Of a stretch of DNA of 64,000 nt, positions 19,587-27,838 are shown in pieces. Source of the stretch: Magnetospirillum sp. (GTDB taxonomy: Bacteria > Pseudomonadota > Alphaproteobacteria > CACIAM-22H2); contig JAPZUA010000002.1 in NCBI GenBank assembly GCA_027532905.1, positions 1,116,001 to 1,180,000 on the forward strand, given 5' to 3'. The position numbers and the translations under genes were made by a program. A model generated the notes under the pieces. That model worked only from the letters and a program-made list of their open reading frames with translations, was not told where the DNA came from and ran no database searches. Every line of letters begins with the position of its first letter. Within the stretch, counting starts at the first letter, position 1.

Positions 19587-20155
19587 GCGCCGCGCGCTCC
19601 AGCTTGTGCCGCCGGGGTCGCGCCCTTGCGACGGTCGGCAATCGCGCGCAGCAATTCCTGCTCGGCCATCGAGCGCACCGGCGAACGTTCTTGCGCGCGC
19701 TCGATCGCCGCGGGCGCAACGGAGGTCGCAGCCGCGCGCAGCGGCACGCGTGCGGCAGCCGCCCCAAGCGACGTCGGTTGGGGCGCCATTTGCGCGCGCG
19801 GCTCGGGCATGGCAACCGCGACCGGTGCGGTCGCGGGCCGGGCCTGCAGGCGGTCGAGCAATTCGTCGGCGGCGGGGGCTGCGCGGGCGACGAGCATTTC
19901 AAGATCGTCTTTGAGTGCGAGCGCCGTGCGCGTCTGGTCTTCGAGCAGCCGCCCGGAGGCTTCGCTCGCCATTTTGAGTTCGGCCACCGCCGCTTCCGCG
20001 CGCTCGGCGGCCTTGGCGAATTGGGTTGCGGCACGATCGAGTTCGGCCTTGCCGTCGCGCCAAGCGCCCAAGCGCTTGTGCAGGCGCATCGCATAGACGA
20101 TGACGGCGACCAACAAAACCGCCAGGACCAGATTGAGCGCCAGTTCCAAGCTCAT
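19583..20155 (-). CDS. DUF6468 membrane-anchored coiled-coil protein
   Basis: A 190-residue protein with one N-terminal membrane helix (about residues 5-23, ALNLVLAVLLVAVIVYAMR) followed by a coiled coil (KAELDRAATQFAKAAERAEAAVAELK) and a Pro/Ala-rich region ending in a short helical tail. DUF6468 proteins occur between fliM and motE in alphaproteobacteria and are thought to assist the flagellum, with no demonstrated activity. Its start overlaps the fliM stop by one base and its stop overlaps the motE start, so fliM-DUF6468-motE are translationally coupled. Confidence 0.82.
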   Translation of the reverse strand: MSLELALNLVLAVLLVAVIVYAMRLHKRLGAWRDGKAELDRAATQFAKAAERAEAAVAELKMASEASGRLLEDQTRTALALKDDLEMLVARAAPAADELLDRLQARPATAPVAVAMPEPRAQMAPQPTSLGAAAARVPLRAAATSVAPAAIERAQERSPVRSMAEQELLRAIADRRKGATPAAQAGARGA

Positions 20156-21222
20156 CAGCCTTCCTCGTATTTGTTGATTTTTCGCTCGATCATCACGGCG
20201 ACGTTCTGGCCTCGGCGGCCCATGCGGCCGCGGAACAACCGCTCGGGCCCGCACAGCACCATGATTTCGCTTTCAGGTGTCGCGTTCAGCATGAAGCGCG
20301 TACCGACGCGAAAATCGAGCACGTCCTGCAGCGTCATCACCTGCTCGTCCACGACCGCATGGATATCGACGTCGGTCGCCCACAATTCGGTGGCCAAGTG
20401 GCCTTCCCAAATCGAGTCGCGGCCGAATTTTTCGCCCATGAACTGCTGCAGCAGCATTTCGCGCACGGGCTCGAGTGTGGCGTAGGGCAGCAGCAACTCG
20501 AGGCGCCCGCCGCGGTCTTCCATGTCGATGCGCAGCTTGGCGATGATGGCGGCGTTCGCCGGGCGCGCGATCGTGGCAAATCGCGGGTTGGTTTCAAGAC
20601 GTTCGAAGCGGAAATTGACCTTGCTGATCGGATCGAAGGAGGCCGAAAGGTCGCCGAGCACGACCGCAACAAGGCGTTCGACGAGGTTTCGCTCGATCGT
20701 GGTGTAGGGGCGGCCTTCGATGCGCATTGCGGCCGTACCACGCCGGCCGCCGAGCAGCACGTCGACGATCGAATAGATGAGGGCGGAGTCGACCGTCAGC
20801 AGGCCGAAATTGTCCCATTGCTCGGCCTTGAACACGGCCAGCATGGCGGGCAGCGGAATGGAGTTCACATAGTCGCCGAAACGCGTCGAGGTGATAACGT
20901 CGAGCGACACTTCGACGTTGTCGGACGTGAAATTGCGCAGGCTCGTGGTCAGCATTCGCACCAGACGGTCGAACACGATTTCGAGCATCGGCAGGCGCTC
21001 GTAGGAAACGAGCGCGCTGTTGATGATCGCCTGCATGCCCGAAGTGCCGTCGCCCCCGCCCGAAGCGCCGTCGAACCCGAGCAACGAGTCGATTTCGTCC
21101 TGGTTCAGCACGCGCGCCGTTGCGTCGCCCGCACCTGCCCCGCCTGCGTCGCCGCCGGATTCCATGGACGCCCATTCGGCGGCCATTTTCTCTTCGTCGG
21201 ACATGTTCTTCGGATCGGCCAT
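20155..21222 (-). CDS. fliM: Flagellar motor switch protein FliM
   Basis: A 355-residue protein of the cytoplasmic C-ring, which binds CheY-P and sets the direction of rotation. An N-terminal acidic region (MADPKNMSDEEKMAAEW) and the LNQDEIDSLLGFD helix (about 40-52), the CheY-P binding segment, precede the middle CheC-like domain and a C-terminal SpoA domain with LDFRVGTRFML and MVLCGPERLFRGRMGRRG. No fliN or fliG is in the window. It follows the first fliL paralogue by 50 bases. Confidence 0.96.
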   Translation of the reverse strand: MADPKNMSDEEKMAAEWASMESGGDAGGAGAGDATARVLNQDEIDSLLGFDGASGGGDGTSGMQAIINSALVSYERLPMLEIVFDRLVRMLTTSLRNFTSDNVEVSLDVITSTRFGDYVNSIPLPAMLAVFKAEQWDNFGLLTVDSALIYSIVDVLLGGRRGTAAMRIEGRPYTTIERNLVERLVAVVLGDLSASFDPISKVNFRFERLETNPRFATIARPANAAIIAKLRIDMEDRGGRLELLLPYATLEPVREMLLQQFMGEKFGRDSIWEGHLATELWATDVDIHAVVDEQVMTLQDVLDFRVGTRFMLNATPESEIMVLCGPERLFRGRMGRRGQNVAVMIERKINKYEEG

Positions 21223-21272
21223 CGTTCCCTCAAGGGTCTTGCGGATGCGGCGGGCAGGCTACTGGCGGGCGA

Positions 21273-21812
21273 TTACTGGACGAGCATTTCGCGAAACAGC
21301 AGGTCGTTGACGCGCGCAGGTGCGGCGGCGAGCTGGACGCGCGTTAGCAGTTCCTCGCGCAGCCGCAGGAAGCCTGACGAGCCGCGCAGATCTTCCGGCC
21401 GCAATTCGCGCAGATAGATTTGGAAGTTGTCGACGATGCGCGGCAGGTTGGCTTCGAACACGCCCGCATCGTCGATGCTGCGCAGTTCGACCGCCATCGT
21501 AAGTTTCAGGAACGATGTGCGTCGACCGGCGCCTGCATTCAAGTTCACGAGCAGATCGGGCATGTTGTAGTAGACGATTTTCTGCGGGCCGGTGGGTTCG
21601 GCCGGGGCCGCATCTGGGCCCGCTTCGGCATGCTGCTCCTCGGGCTTAGGGCCGGAGAACAGGAAGAAGAACGCACCCGCACCGCCGCCCAGCAGCAACA
21701 AGACGGTGGCGCCGATAATGATCAGCATCTTGCCGGACAGAAACTTCTTCTTGGGCGCTTCGCCTTCCGGCGCTGCCCCGTCCTCGCCAGCCATCTTTGC
21801 GTCGTCGGCCAT
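21273..21812 (-). CDS. fliL: Flagellar basal body-associated protein FliL (copy proximal to fliM)
   Basis: A 179-residue single-pass inner-membrane protein: a charged cytoplasmic head (EGEAPKKKFLSGK), a membrane helix at about 29-52, an acidic Pro-rich linker, and a periplasmic stomatin-like FliL domain (YYNMPDLLVNLNAG to the C-terminal NDLLFREMLVQ). FliL surrounds the MotA/MotB stator and stabilises it under load. Immediately upstream, after 178 AT-rich bases, is a second fliL gene whose periplasmic domain shares IYLRELRPEDLRGS and APARVND with this one, so they are paralogues. Confidence 0.93.
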   Translation of the reverse strand: MADDAKMAGEDGAAPEGEAPKKKFLSGKMLIIIGATVLLLLGGGAGAFFFLFSGPKPEEQHAEAGPDAAPAEPTGPQKIVYYNMPDLLVNLNAGAGRRTSFLKLTMAVELRSIDDAGVFEANLPRIVDNFQIYLRELRPEDLRGSSGFLRLREELLTRVQLAAAPARVNDLLFREMLVQ

Positions 21813-21940
21813 GGTCCGCCTTTTTCGATCCGGAAAAATCGATCCAGTCGATTCAATCTTACCCGGATTTAGCTAAACTGCCGCACAATATTGCCGCAAG
21901 AAGGTTAACAAGTCGTTATCGACATCGAGAAATCACATTA

Positions 21941-21968
21941 AGTATAATCTACAGAGTATTGATTACAA
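21941..21968 (-). promoter_or_regulatory. Possible promoter for the fliL-fliM operon
   Basis: On the minus strand TTGTAA (21963-21968) and TATACT (21941-21946) are 16 bases apart within the very AT-rich gap between the two fliL genes. The -10 is good, the -35 moderate. A start near 21935 would leave a ~120-base leader. No convincing sigma-54 or sigma-28 site was seen in this gap. Confidence 0.35.
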
Positions 21969-21990
21969 AAAACAAATACACGAAAACTTT

Positions 21991-22485
21991 CTATTGAACC
22001 AAGATTTCGCGAAACAGTACATCGTTGACGCGCGCAGGTGCTGCGCTGATTTTGATACGCGCGAGCAGCTCCTCGCGCAAGCGCATTAGGCCCGCCGAGC
22101 CGCGCAGATCCTCGGGCCGCAACTCGCGCAGATATGTGATCAGCGTATCGATCACGCGCGGCAAGGCCTCCTCGAAAGGCGTCAGGTCTTCTTCGACGAT
22201 CTCGACGGTCGAGGTGAGCTTTACGAAGGCGCCGCGCGCCGTGGGTGCGGTATTCAGATTCACCAATATGTCGGGCATCGCATAGATCATGGTCGGCGGC
22301 GGTGGCGGTGGCGGCGGTTCACCCGCTTCTTCCGCCACCTCTTCTTTGCCGCCGATAAAGCCCAGGAAATACGCCGCCCCGCCGCCGGCAAACAGCAGCA
22401 AAACCGGGATCAGAATTATGATCAGCTTTTTGCCCGAGAGCTTTTTCTTGGGTGCGTCGGCGCCGTCGGCGGCTGGCTCGGTCAT
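21991..22485 (-). CDS. Second FliL paralogue
   Basis: A 164-residue FliL family protein: basic head (DAPKKKLSGKK), membrane helix at about 20-42, an eight-proline run, then the periplasmic FliL domain starting MIYAMPDILVNLN and ending NDVLFREILVQ. ATG 22485 has AGGA upstream; an in-frame start at 22533 has none. It precedes the other fliL gene by 178 bases on the same strand. Some bacteria carry two FliL proteins for distinct flagellar systems or motor states; here both are in one flagellar cluster. The C-terminal halves are more alike than the N-terminal ones. Confidence 0.9.
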   Translation of the reverse strand: MTEPAADGADAPKKKLSGKKLIIILIPVLLLFAGGGAAYFLGFIGGKEEVAEEAGEPPPPPPPPTMIYAMPDILVNLNTAPTARGAFVKLTSTVEIVEEDLTPFEEALPRVIDTLITYLRELRPEDLRGSAGLMRLREELLARIKISAAPARVNDVLFREILVQ

Positions 22486-22574
22486 TTGGGCGGTCCTGGG
22501 CGGGCGTCCGGGGTGGACGAATCGCTGCGGCAATCCCGCAGCGCCGCTACTCTAGCCGCATTGGCCGAATACCG

Positions 22575-23090
22575 CTATTTGCGGCGGGCGCGCAGCAATC
22601 TCTTGAGCGCTTCGAGCTCTTCGATCGTTGCCAGGATGGCCGGGCGATCCGGCATACGTGCGAACAGCGGCAGATCGTTGATCGGGGCGGCCGCACGGGT
22701 CAGCGCTGCCGGGGCGGGTGTGGGCGCTGCAACGACGGGGACAGGTGCCGGTGCGGGCGCAAGCGGCGCGGCAACGACCGGGGCAGGCGTCGGCACTTCG
22801 ATGAGGCCATTGTCTTTGAGCAGCCGCTGCACGCCCTTGATCGTGTAGCCGTGCTTGTAGAGCAACTCGCGAATGCGGCGCAGGAGCTCGATGTCTTCGG
22901 GGCGGTAGTAGCGTCGTCCCCCCGCCCGCTTCAGCGGCTTGATTTGCGCAAAGCGCGTTTCCCAGAACCGCAGAACATGCTGCGGCACTTCAAGATCGCC
23001 CGCTACCTCGCTGATAGTACGGAAAGCATCGGCCGATTTTGCCGACCGCCGCGCGACCATGGAGAGTGTCCCGGCAGAGGGCTCGGCCAT
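22575..23090 (-). CDS. MerR family regulator downstream of ihfA
   Basis: A 171-residue protein. The winged helix-turn-helix (about 23-90) reads [42 protein letters not shown] and [20 protein letters not shown], the form found beside ihfA in proteobacteria. A Pro/Ala/Val-rich linker (about 98-135) joins a short helical tail ([18 protein letters not shown]). No metal-binding cysteines are present, so it is not a typical metal sensor. It begins 6 bases after the ihfA stop and its ligand is unknown. Confidence 0.9.
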   Translation of the reverse strand: MAEPSAGTLSMVARRSAKSADAFRTISEVAGDLEVPQHVLRFWETRFAQIKPLKRAGGRRYYRPEDIELLRRIRELLYKHGYTIKGVQRLLKDNGLIEVPTPAPVVAAPLAPAPAPVPVVAAPTPAPAALTRAAAPINDLPLFARMPDRPAILATIEELEALKRLLRARRK

Positions 23091-23096
23091 CGCCGA

Positions 23097-23489
23097 TTAG
23101 CCCTTGGCCAATGGGGCCTTGGGGGGAAGTGTCGGCGCCGCAGATACGGATGCGGCAGCACCAGCCGGAGCGCCGAGGGCCGCTTGCGCCTTGGTCATCG
23201 AGCGATTGATGCGGTTTTTCAGCACGTGCGAGGCGCGGAACACGAGCACGCGGCGCGGCAAAATCGGCACTTCTTCGCCAGTCTTGGGATTGCGCCCGAC
23301 GCGCTGGCCCTTCTGACGCACCGAGAAACTGCCGAAGGACGAGATTTTGACGGTCTGGCCTTGCGTCAACGCATCGACGATCTCGCCGAGCACGGTTTCG
23401 ACCAAGGTGGCCGAATCGTTTCGCGACAGACCGACCTCCTGGTAAACCGCCTCCGCCAGATCCGCGCGCGTAACCGTGGTTTCCGACAT
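23097..23489 (-). CDS. ihfA: Integration host factor subunit alpha
   Basis: A 130-residue HU/IHF family protein that bends DNA as a heterodimer with IhfB. The dimerisation helices ([20 protein letters not shown]) and the DNA-intercalating arm with [12 protein letters not shown] (Pro67 at the tip) are clear. It is about 30 residues longer than E. coli IhfA because of an Ala/Pro-rich C-terminal tail (from about residue 100). It lies between fabH and the merR gene, the standard alphaproteobacterial order, 121 bases after fabH. Confidence 0.95.
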   Translation of the reverse strand: MSETTVTRADLAEAVYQEVGLSRNDSATLVETVLGEIVDALTQGQTVKISSFGSFSVRQKGQRVGRNPKTGEEVPILPRRVLVFRASHVLKNRINRSMTKAQAALGAPAGAAASVSAAPTLPPKAPLAKG

Positions 23490-23610
23490 GCCGCTCTCCG
23501 GGCCGAGATTGAAAATCGCAAAATCGCCAAAATGCTAGCCCAGCGACCTAAAGCGGTCAATTACAAAGGTTTGGCGCCCGGACTTGAATCAAGCCCCGCA
23601 GTTTCGCCAA

Positions 23611-24579
23611 TTACCATCTGATGACGCTGGCGCCCCAGGCCAAACCGCCGCCGATCGCCTCGAGCAGCACGATTTGGCCCTGCTTGATGCGCCCGTCGGC
23701 AGCCGCTTCGGCAAGCGCCAATGGGATCGAGGCGGCCGACGTATTGGCATGGCGTGCCACTGTCGAGACCACGCGTTCGGGGCCGAGCCCGAGCTTTTTG
23801 GCCATGCCGTCGATGATGCGTTGGTTGGCCTGGTGCGGCACAAGCCAGTCAATATCCGCACCTACCAAACCATTGGCCTTCAACGCTTCTTCGACCACAT
23901 CGGCCAGCTTGACGACGGCATGTTTGAACACTTCCTGGCCGTTCATACGCACAACGCCGGACTCGCGCGTGGCGCTGGGTCCGCCGGTCGTATACAGCGC
24001 TTTGTTGAAGCGCCCGTCCGAATGCAGATGGCTCGAAAGAATGCCGCGTGCACCCGGCCCGTCGTCGGCCTGCAAGACCACTGCCCCTGCCCCGTCGCCG
24101 AACAGCACGCAGGTCGTGCGGTCCTCCCAGTCGAGAATGCGGGTGAAGGTTTCCGCCCCGATCACGAGTGCGGTTTTGACCTGGCCTGCGCGGATGAAAT
24201 TGTCGGCGACATTGAGCGCGTAGACGAAACCCGCGCACACCGCCTGCACGTCGAAGGCAAAGCCGCGCCCGTCCATGCCCAGTTTGGCCTGCACGGTCGT
24301 GGCCGTGGCCGGGAACGTGGCGTCCGGCGTGGTCGTGGCGACGACGACCATGTCGACCGCATCGACCGCAATGCCGGCATTGGCAAGCGCCTGGCGGGCG
24401 GCATGCGTCGCAAGATCGGACGTGAGCTCGCCGTCGGCGGCAATATGGCGCTGCTTGATGCCGGTGCGCGCGACGATCCAGTCGTCGGATGTTTCGACGC
24501 GCTTGGCGAGTTCGAGATTGGAGACGGCGTTTGCAGGCAAATAGGCGCCTGTACCGCGCACGACGGAACGAATGGACAT
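23611..24579 (-). CDS. fabH: 3-oxoacyl-ACP synthase III
   Basis: A 322-residue KASIII that starts fatty acid elongation by condensing an acyl-CoA primer with malonyl-ACP. The catalytic triad is visible: Cys115 ([13 protein letters not shown]), His249 ([11 protein letters not shown]) and Asn279 ([11 protein letters not shown]). The C-terminal GGGLAWGAS loop is typical. It starts 6 bases after the plsX stop, forming the conserved plsX-fabH pair of lipid synthesis. Length is normal. Confidence 0.98.
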   Translation of the reverse strand: MSIRSVVRGTGAYLPANAVSNLELAKRVETSDDWIVARTGIKQRHIAADGELTSDLATHAARQALANAGIAVDAVDMVVVATTTPDATFPATATTVQAKLGMDGRGFAFDVQAVCAGFVYALNVADNFIRAGQVKTALVIGAETFTRILDWEDRTTCVLFGDGAGAVVLQADDGPGARGILSSHLHSDGRFNKALYTTGGPSATRESGVVRMNGQEVFKHAVVKLADVVEEALKANGLVGADIDWLVPHQANQRIIDGMAKKLGLGPERVVSTVARHANTSAASIPLALAEAAADGRIKQGQIVLLEAIGGGLAWGASVIRW

Positions 24580-24585
24580 AACGAC

Positions 24586-25626
24586 CTACCCGATTGCCGC
24601 TTCGGGCGGCGGCGGCGCCAGATGGGCCAGTTCTTTGCGGATTTTGTCGTTGAGCCCGTGCGTGACCATGTCGACCGCGACGCCGATCGCATTAGCAAAG
24701 CCGAGCGCATCGGTACCGCCGTGGCTTTTGACGACGATACCATTGAGCCCCACGAACATGGCTCCGTTGTAGCGGCGCGGATCGGTGCGCAAGCGCACTT
24801 TCTTGAGGGCGGACTTCGCGAACAAATAGCCGAGCTTGGCCAAGAACGACGATTGGAAAGCGCCTTTGAGGAAACTCGAATAGAGCTTCGAGGTGCCCTC
24901 GGCGATCTTCAAAGCCACATTGCCGGTAAACCCGTCGGTCACGACCACATCGACCGTTCCGCCCGGAACGTCGTCGCCTTCGACGAAACCGTGGAACAGG
25001 ATCGGCAGGTTGGTGTCGCGCAGCCACGCTGCGGCAAGGCGCAGCTCTTCGTGGCCCTTCATTTCTTCCGAACCGACATTGAGCAGGCCCACGCTGGGCT
25101 GCTCGAGTCCCAACACTGCGCGCGCAAAAACCTCGCCCATAATCGCGAACTGCACGAGATTGTCGGCGTTGCACTGCACGTTGGCGCCGAGATCGAGCAT
25201 GACGCTCTCGCCGCGCATCGTCGGGAAAAGCGACGCGATCGCCGGACGGTCGATGCCGGGCAGCGTTTTCAAAACGAACTTGGCCATCGCCATCAGCGCA
25301 CCGGTATTGCCGGCCGACACGACGCCCGAACTTGCTCCGTCGCGCACCGCATCGATGGCCAGGCGCATGCTCGATTTGCGGCCCGAGCGCAAGGCGATCG
25401 CAGGCTTGGCATCGCCCGCGACGAACTCGTCGGTATGCACGATTTTGTGGCGCGCGCGATCAAGGCGCGTCGCCGCGACCAGCGGCTCGAGCTTCGCTTC
25501 GTCGCCGAACAATAAAAAGTCGACGAACGGAAACCGCTCTTGCGCCAGCTCGCAGCCCTGGATCGCCATATCGGGAGCGTTGTCGCCGCCCATCGCGTCG
25601 ATGGAAAGCACGAGCCGTTGGCTCAA
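24586..25626 (-). CDS. plsX: Phosphate acyltransferase PlsX
   Basis: A 346-residue enzyme converting acyl-ACP and phosphate to acyl phosphate for phospholipid synthesis. The N-terminal DAMGGDNAPD (about 10-19) and the later NVGSEEMKGHEELR and DGFTGNVALKIAEG segments identify it. I use a TTG start at 25626 because GGAGGG stands about 9 bases upstream and no ATG is nearby. It lies between rpmF and fabH in the conserved yceD-rpmF-plsX-fabH run, which links ribosome and membrane synthesis. Confidence 0.96.
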   Translation of the reverse strand: MSQRLVLSIDAMGGDNAPDMAIQGCELAQERFPFVDFLLFGDEAKLEPLVAATRLDRARHKIVHTDEFVAGDAKPAIALRSGRKSSMRLAIDAVRDGASSGVVSAGNTGALMAMAKFVLKTLPGIDRPAIASLFPTMRGESVMLDLGANVQCNADNLVQFAIMGEVFARAVLGLEQPSVGLLNVGSEEMKGHEELRLAAAWLRDTNLPILFHGFVEGDDVPGGTVDVVVTDGFTGNVALKIAEGTSKLYSSFLKGAFQSSFLAKLGYLFAKSALKKVRLRTDPRRYNGAMFVGLNGIVVKSHGGTDALGFANAIGVAVDMVTHGLNDKIRKELAHLAPPPPEAAIG

Positions 25627-25711
25627 GATGTCCAGCCCTCCGGTCGGCAGCTTCGCGGAACGCGGCGGCAGATGTCGCCGCCCCGCCGCGATGCCGGTTC
25701 GGCGTGCGCGC

Positions 25712-25897
25712 TCAGGCCTGCGCCGTCTTGGCCACGACTTCGCGGCCGTCGTAATAGCCGCAAGCGCCGCAGATATGGTGCGGACGCTTCAGTTCGCCGC
25801 AGTTCGGGCATTCCGAATAGGACGCAGCCGCGATCGCATCGTGCGAACGGCGCATGTTGCGACGCGAAGGGGAAACTTTTTTCTTGGGAACCGCCAT
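25712..25897 (-). CDS. rpmF: 50S ribosomal protein L32
   Basis: A 61-residue L32. The N-terminal [19 protein letters not shown] and a zinc-ribbon with Cys30, Cys33, Cys43 and Cys46 (ECPNCGELK and ICGACGYY) are intact, so this is the zinc-binding form. GAGG precedes the ATG at 25897. It is followed 85 bases later by plsX and preceded by a 139-base gap after the yceD-like gene. Confidence 0.98.
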   Translation of the reverse strand: MAVPKKKVSPSRRNMRRSHDAIAAASYSECPNCGELKRPHHICGACGYYDGREVVAKTAQA

Positions 25898-26036
25898 AAC
25901 ACAACCTCGTCCGTGAGCCGCCCCATCACAGCAATGCGGGGGCAAACCCGGTCAAACCAAAACGTCGTTCGGAATTCAGGCGCCTAGATAGACAATTCCG
26001 CCGTCCGGCTCAAGTCTTCTTTCTGTCACGTTCCGG

Positions 26037-26594
26037 CTATTTTTCCTTGGCCAGTTTAGCCTTGAGGTCCGCAAAGGGCTTTATCTTGCCTTCGGCAGCA
26101 TCGACGGGGCCCACCTCGCCCCATTGCGGCTGGAACTGGGCGCCGTCGGCGCGCGGATACGGATCGATCGTGACTGCAAATTCCTGGGCAACCAGCTCGC
26201 CAAGATCGAGCGGGCCGTTGGGCAGCGCTTCTTCGAGCTCGTCTTCGGCCGCGATCGCCGCCACGTCGATCTCGCCGTCGGCATCGACCGGGATCGGTTT
26301 CAGGTCTTCGGGCGGGACGAACAGCACCGAAAATTTCTCGGCGACCTTCTGCGCCACCGGCTGCAGCGACACCACGCAAGCCTGCTGCAACGAAGCCGCA
26401 ATGCGCCCCTCGACGCGCACCGCGCGTCCAGCGCGCACGCGCTGCAATGTCAGTTTCGCCTCGAGCCTGTCGATGGCGAGCACCTCGAAGCGCTTGGCCA
26501 GGGCGGCGCATTCTTCCGCCGTGGCCGTCACCGTGTGGCGCACGGGGCGCTCGCGCAACGCATCGAGCGCAAAGGGGCGTGAAAACTCGCTCAC
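26037..26594 (-). CDS. YceD family protein (DUF177)
   Basis: A 185-residue protein from a GTG start that overlaps the stop of the preceding gene (GTGA). The DUF177 signature includes CVVSLQPVAQKVAEKFSVLF, the acidic DADGEIDVAAIAAEDELEE, and the C-terminal DAAEGKIKPFADLKAKLAK. Bacterial members near rpmF are linked to 23S rRNA or large-subunit accumulation, and plants have a homologue needed for chloroplast 23S processing. A single Cys is present where other members have a C-x2-C pair. It is the gene just before rpmF. Confidence 0.9.
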   Translation of the reverse strand: MSEFSRPFALDALRERPVRHTVTATAEECAALAKRFEVLAIDRLEAKLTLQRVRAGRAVRVEGRIAASLQQACVVSLQPVAQKVAEKFSVLFVPPEDLKPIPVDADGEIDVAAIAAEDELEEALPNGPLDLGELVAQEFAVTIDPYPRADGAQFQPQWGEVGPVDAAEGKIKPFADLKAKLAKEK

Positions 26595-27217
26595 GCGGCA
26601 GCACCCGCCGGCGGCGGGAACACGATCTGCCCGAGCACCAGCGCGTCCACCGACTGCCCGGCAAGCGCTGCTGCCGCTGCACGCACATAGAGCGCGACAA
26701 GGGCGATTTCGCCGGCCGGCACATTCTCGCGCGTGCCGTATAGATTGCGCGCAAGCGCATTCGGCAGCAGGGCTTTGTCGTCGCTTGCCAGTGCTTGTTC
26801 GTAGACTGCAGCGCGGCCATAGAGCGCTTGCGCCATCTGCTTGACGCGGCGCGACACGCCCATGTCGCCCACGCCGAGTTCGCGCACCGAGCGGTCCATG
26901 TCGGCCACGAATAGATCGACGAGATTCTGAGCCAAAGCAGCCGCACGCGGATCCGGGTCGCGCTTCAGGCGATTGAGCACGAGAAACGCGTGCAATGCGA
27001 CCGCATCGAATCGGCCGTCGAGCGAATCCGGCACGCCGGCAACCGCGTAGAAATACGGGTCGCGCGCCTGCGTCGCCAGGGCCAGATACAGAAGCTGGGC
27101 CCCCGCTTTGGTCGCGTCGCGCTTGAAAATCCTCGCAAAAACCATGCCCGTCTGCATCCTTCCGGAGCGTCGCCCGGCCTGTGGCCCAGCCTGTTCTCCA
27201 GCCTGTTCCATTGACAC
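26591..27217 (-). CDS. Ubiquinol-cytochrome c chaperone (CBP3) family protein
   Basis: A protein of up to 208 residues. The CBP3 domain spans LLYLALATQARDPYFY to about RENVPAGEIALVALYVRAAAA, with DGRFDAVALHAFLVLNRLKR typical of the family. CBP3 helps assemble cytochrome b of complex III. The start is uncertain: GTG 27217 and ATG 27211 lie before three EQAG-type repeats and lack a ribosome site, while ATG 27145 has GGAAGG 12 bases upstream and would give MVFARIFKRD, close to where the domain begins. It is divergent from bamE. Confidence 0.85.
   Translation of the reverse strand: MSMEQAGEQAGPQAGRRSGRMQTGMVFARIFKRDATKAGAQLLYLALATQARDPYFYAVAGVPDSLDGRFDAVALHAFLVLNRLKRDPDPRAAALAQNLVDLFVADMDRSVRELGVGDMGVSRRVKQMAQALYGRAAVYEQALASDDKALLPNALARNLYGTRENVPAGEIALVALYVRAAAAALAGQSVDALVLGQIVFPPPAGAAA
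27173..27208 (-). repeat. Three 12-bp repeats near the start of the CBP3-like gene
   Basis: Three tandem 12-base units on the minus strand encode EQAG, EQAG and PQAG just after ATG 27211. They lie upstream of the conserved domain and may be untranslated if the true start is ATG 27145. Confidence 0.7.
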
Positions 27218-27283
27218 CGCGCGCGCGACAGCCCACTTATCGTGGCTATGATGTGGCGCAAACAGACGAGGGAATCAACGGAG

Positions 27284-27757
27284 ATGCTTGGCCTCCCCCG
27301 CTCGACCCCCCGATCGACGATCGCTTGGCTTGCCTTGGCGGCTTCGCTGGGGCTTGGCGGCTGCTCGCTCGGCTTTACCGAAACGCGCGGCTTTGTGCCC
27401 AACGACGACGATCTGGCCCGCCTCGAGCCGGGGCGCCAGACCCGCGACGACGTGCAGCAATTGCTCGGCACGCCCGCTTCGCAAGGCGTGTTCGACGCCG
27501 ACCAGAGCTGGTACTACGTCGTGCGCAAGACCCACAGATTCGCGTTTTTCGAGCCCGAAGTGCTCGAGCAGCGCGTGGTCGTCGTGCAGTTCGACGGGGC
27601 CGGACAATTGGCCGAAGTACGGCGCTATTCCTACGAGGACGGCATCGTAATCGATCCCGTCACGCGCACCACGCCGTCGCCGGGCAAGGAACTCACCTTC
27701 ATCGAACAGCTGATCGGCAGCGTAGGCAAATTCAACAAAGCCGCACCCAGACGCTGA
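27284..27757 (+). CDS. bamE: Outer membrane assembly lipoprotein BamE
   Basis: A 157-residue lipoprotein of the outer-membrane beta-barrel assembly complex. The signal peptide ends in a lipobox (LGLGGC), so the mature protein begins at that Cys. The SmpA/OmlA fold is marked by LEPGRQTRDDVQQLLGTPAS, DQSWYYVVRKT and the later VVVQFDGAGQLAEVRRY. ATG 27284 is preceded by GAGGGA; an ATG at 27242 would add residues before the signal peptide. It is transcribed away from the CBP3-like gene and ends before a bidirectional terminator. Confidence 0.93.
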   Translation: MLGLPRSTPRSTIAWLALAASLGLGGCSLGFTETRGFVPNDDDLARLEPGRQTRDDVQQLLGTPASQGVFDADQSWYYVVRKTHRFAFFEPEVLEQRVVVVQFDGAGQLAEVRRYSYEDGIVIDPVTRTTPSPGKELTFIEQLIGSVGKFNKAAPRR

Positions 27758-27779
27758 GAACCCGAACAAGCCGAAAAAG

Positions 27780-27812
27780 AACGGCCCCGGATTTGTCGTC
27801 CGGGGCCGTTTT
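27780..27812. terminator. Bidirectional terminator between bamE and hppA
   Basis: A perfect 12-bp stem (27780-27791 with 27799-27810) around a seven-base loop is followed by TTTT on the plus strand and preceded by AAAAAG, which reads as CTTTTT on the minus strand. It serves the convergent ends of bamE and hppA. Confidence 0.93.
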
Positions 27813-27838
27813 CGTTTCCGCAGCGACAAAGCCAGACG

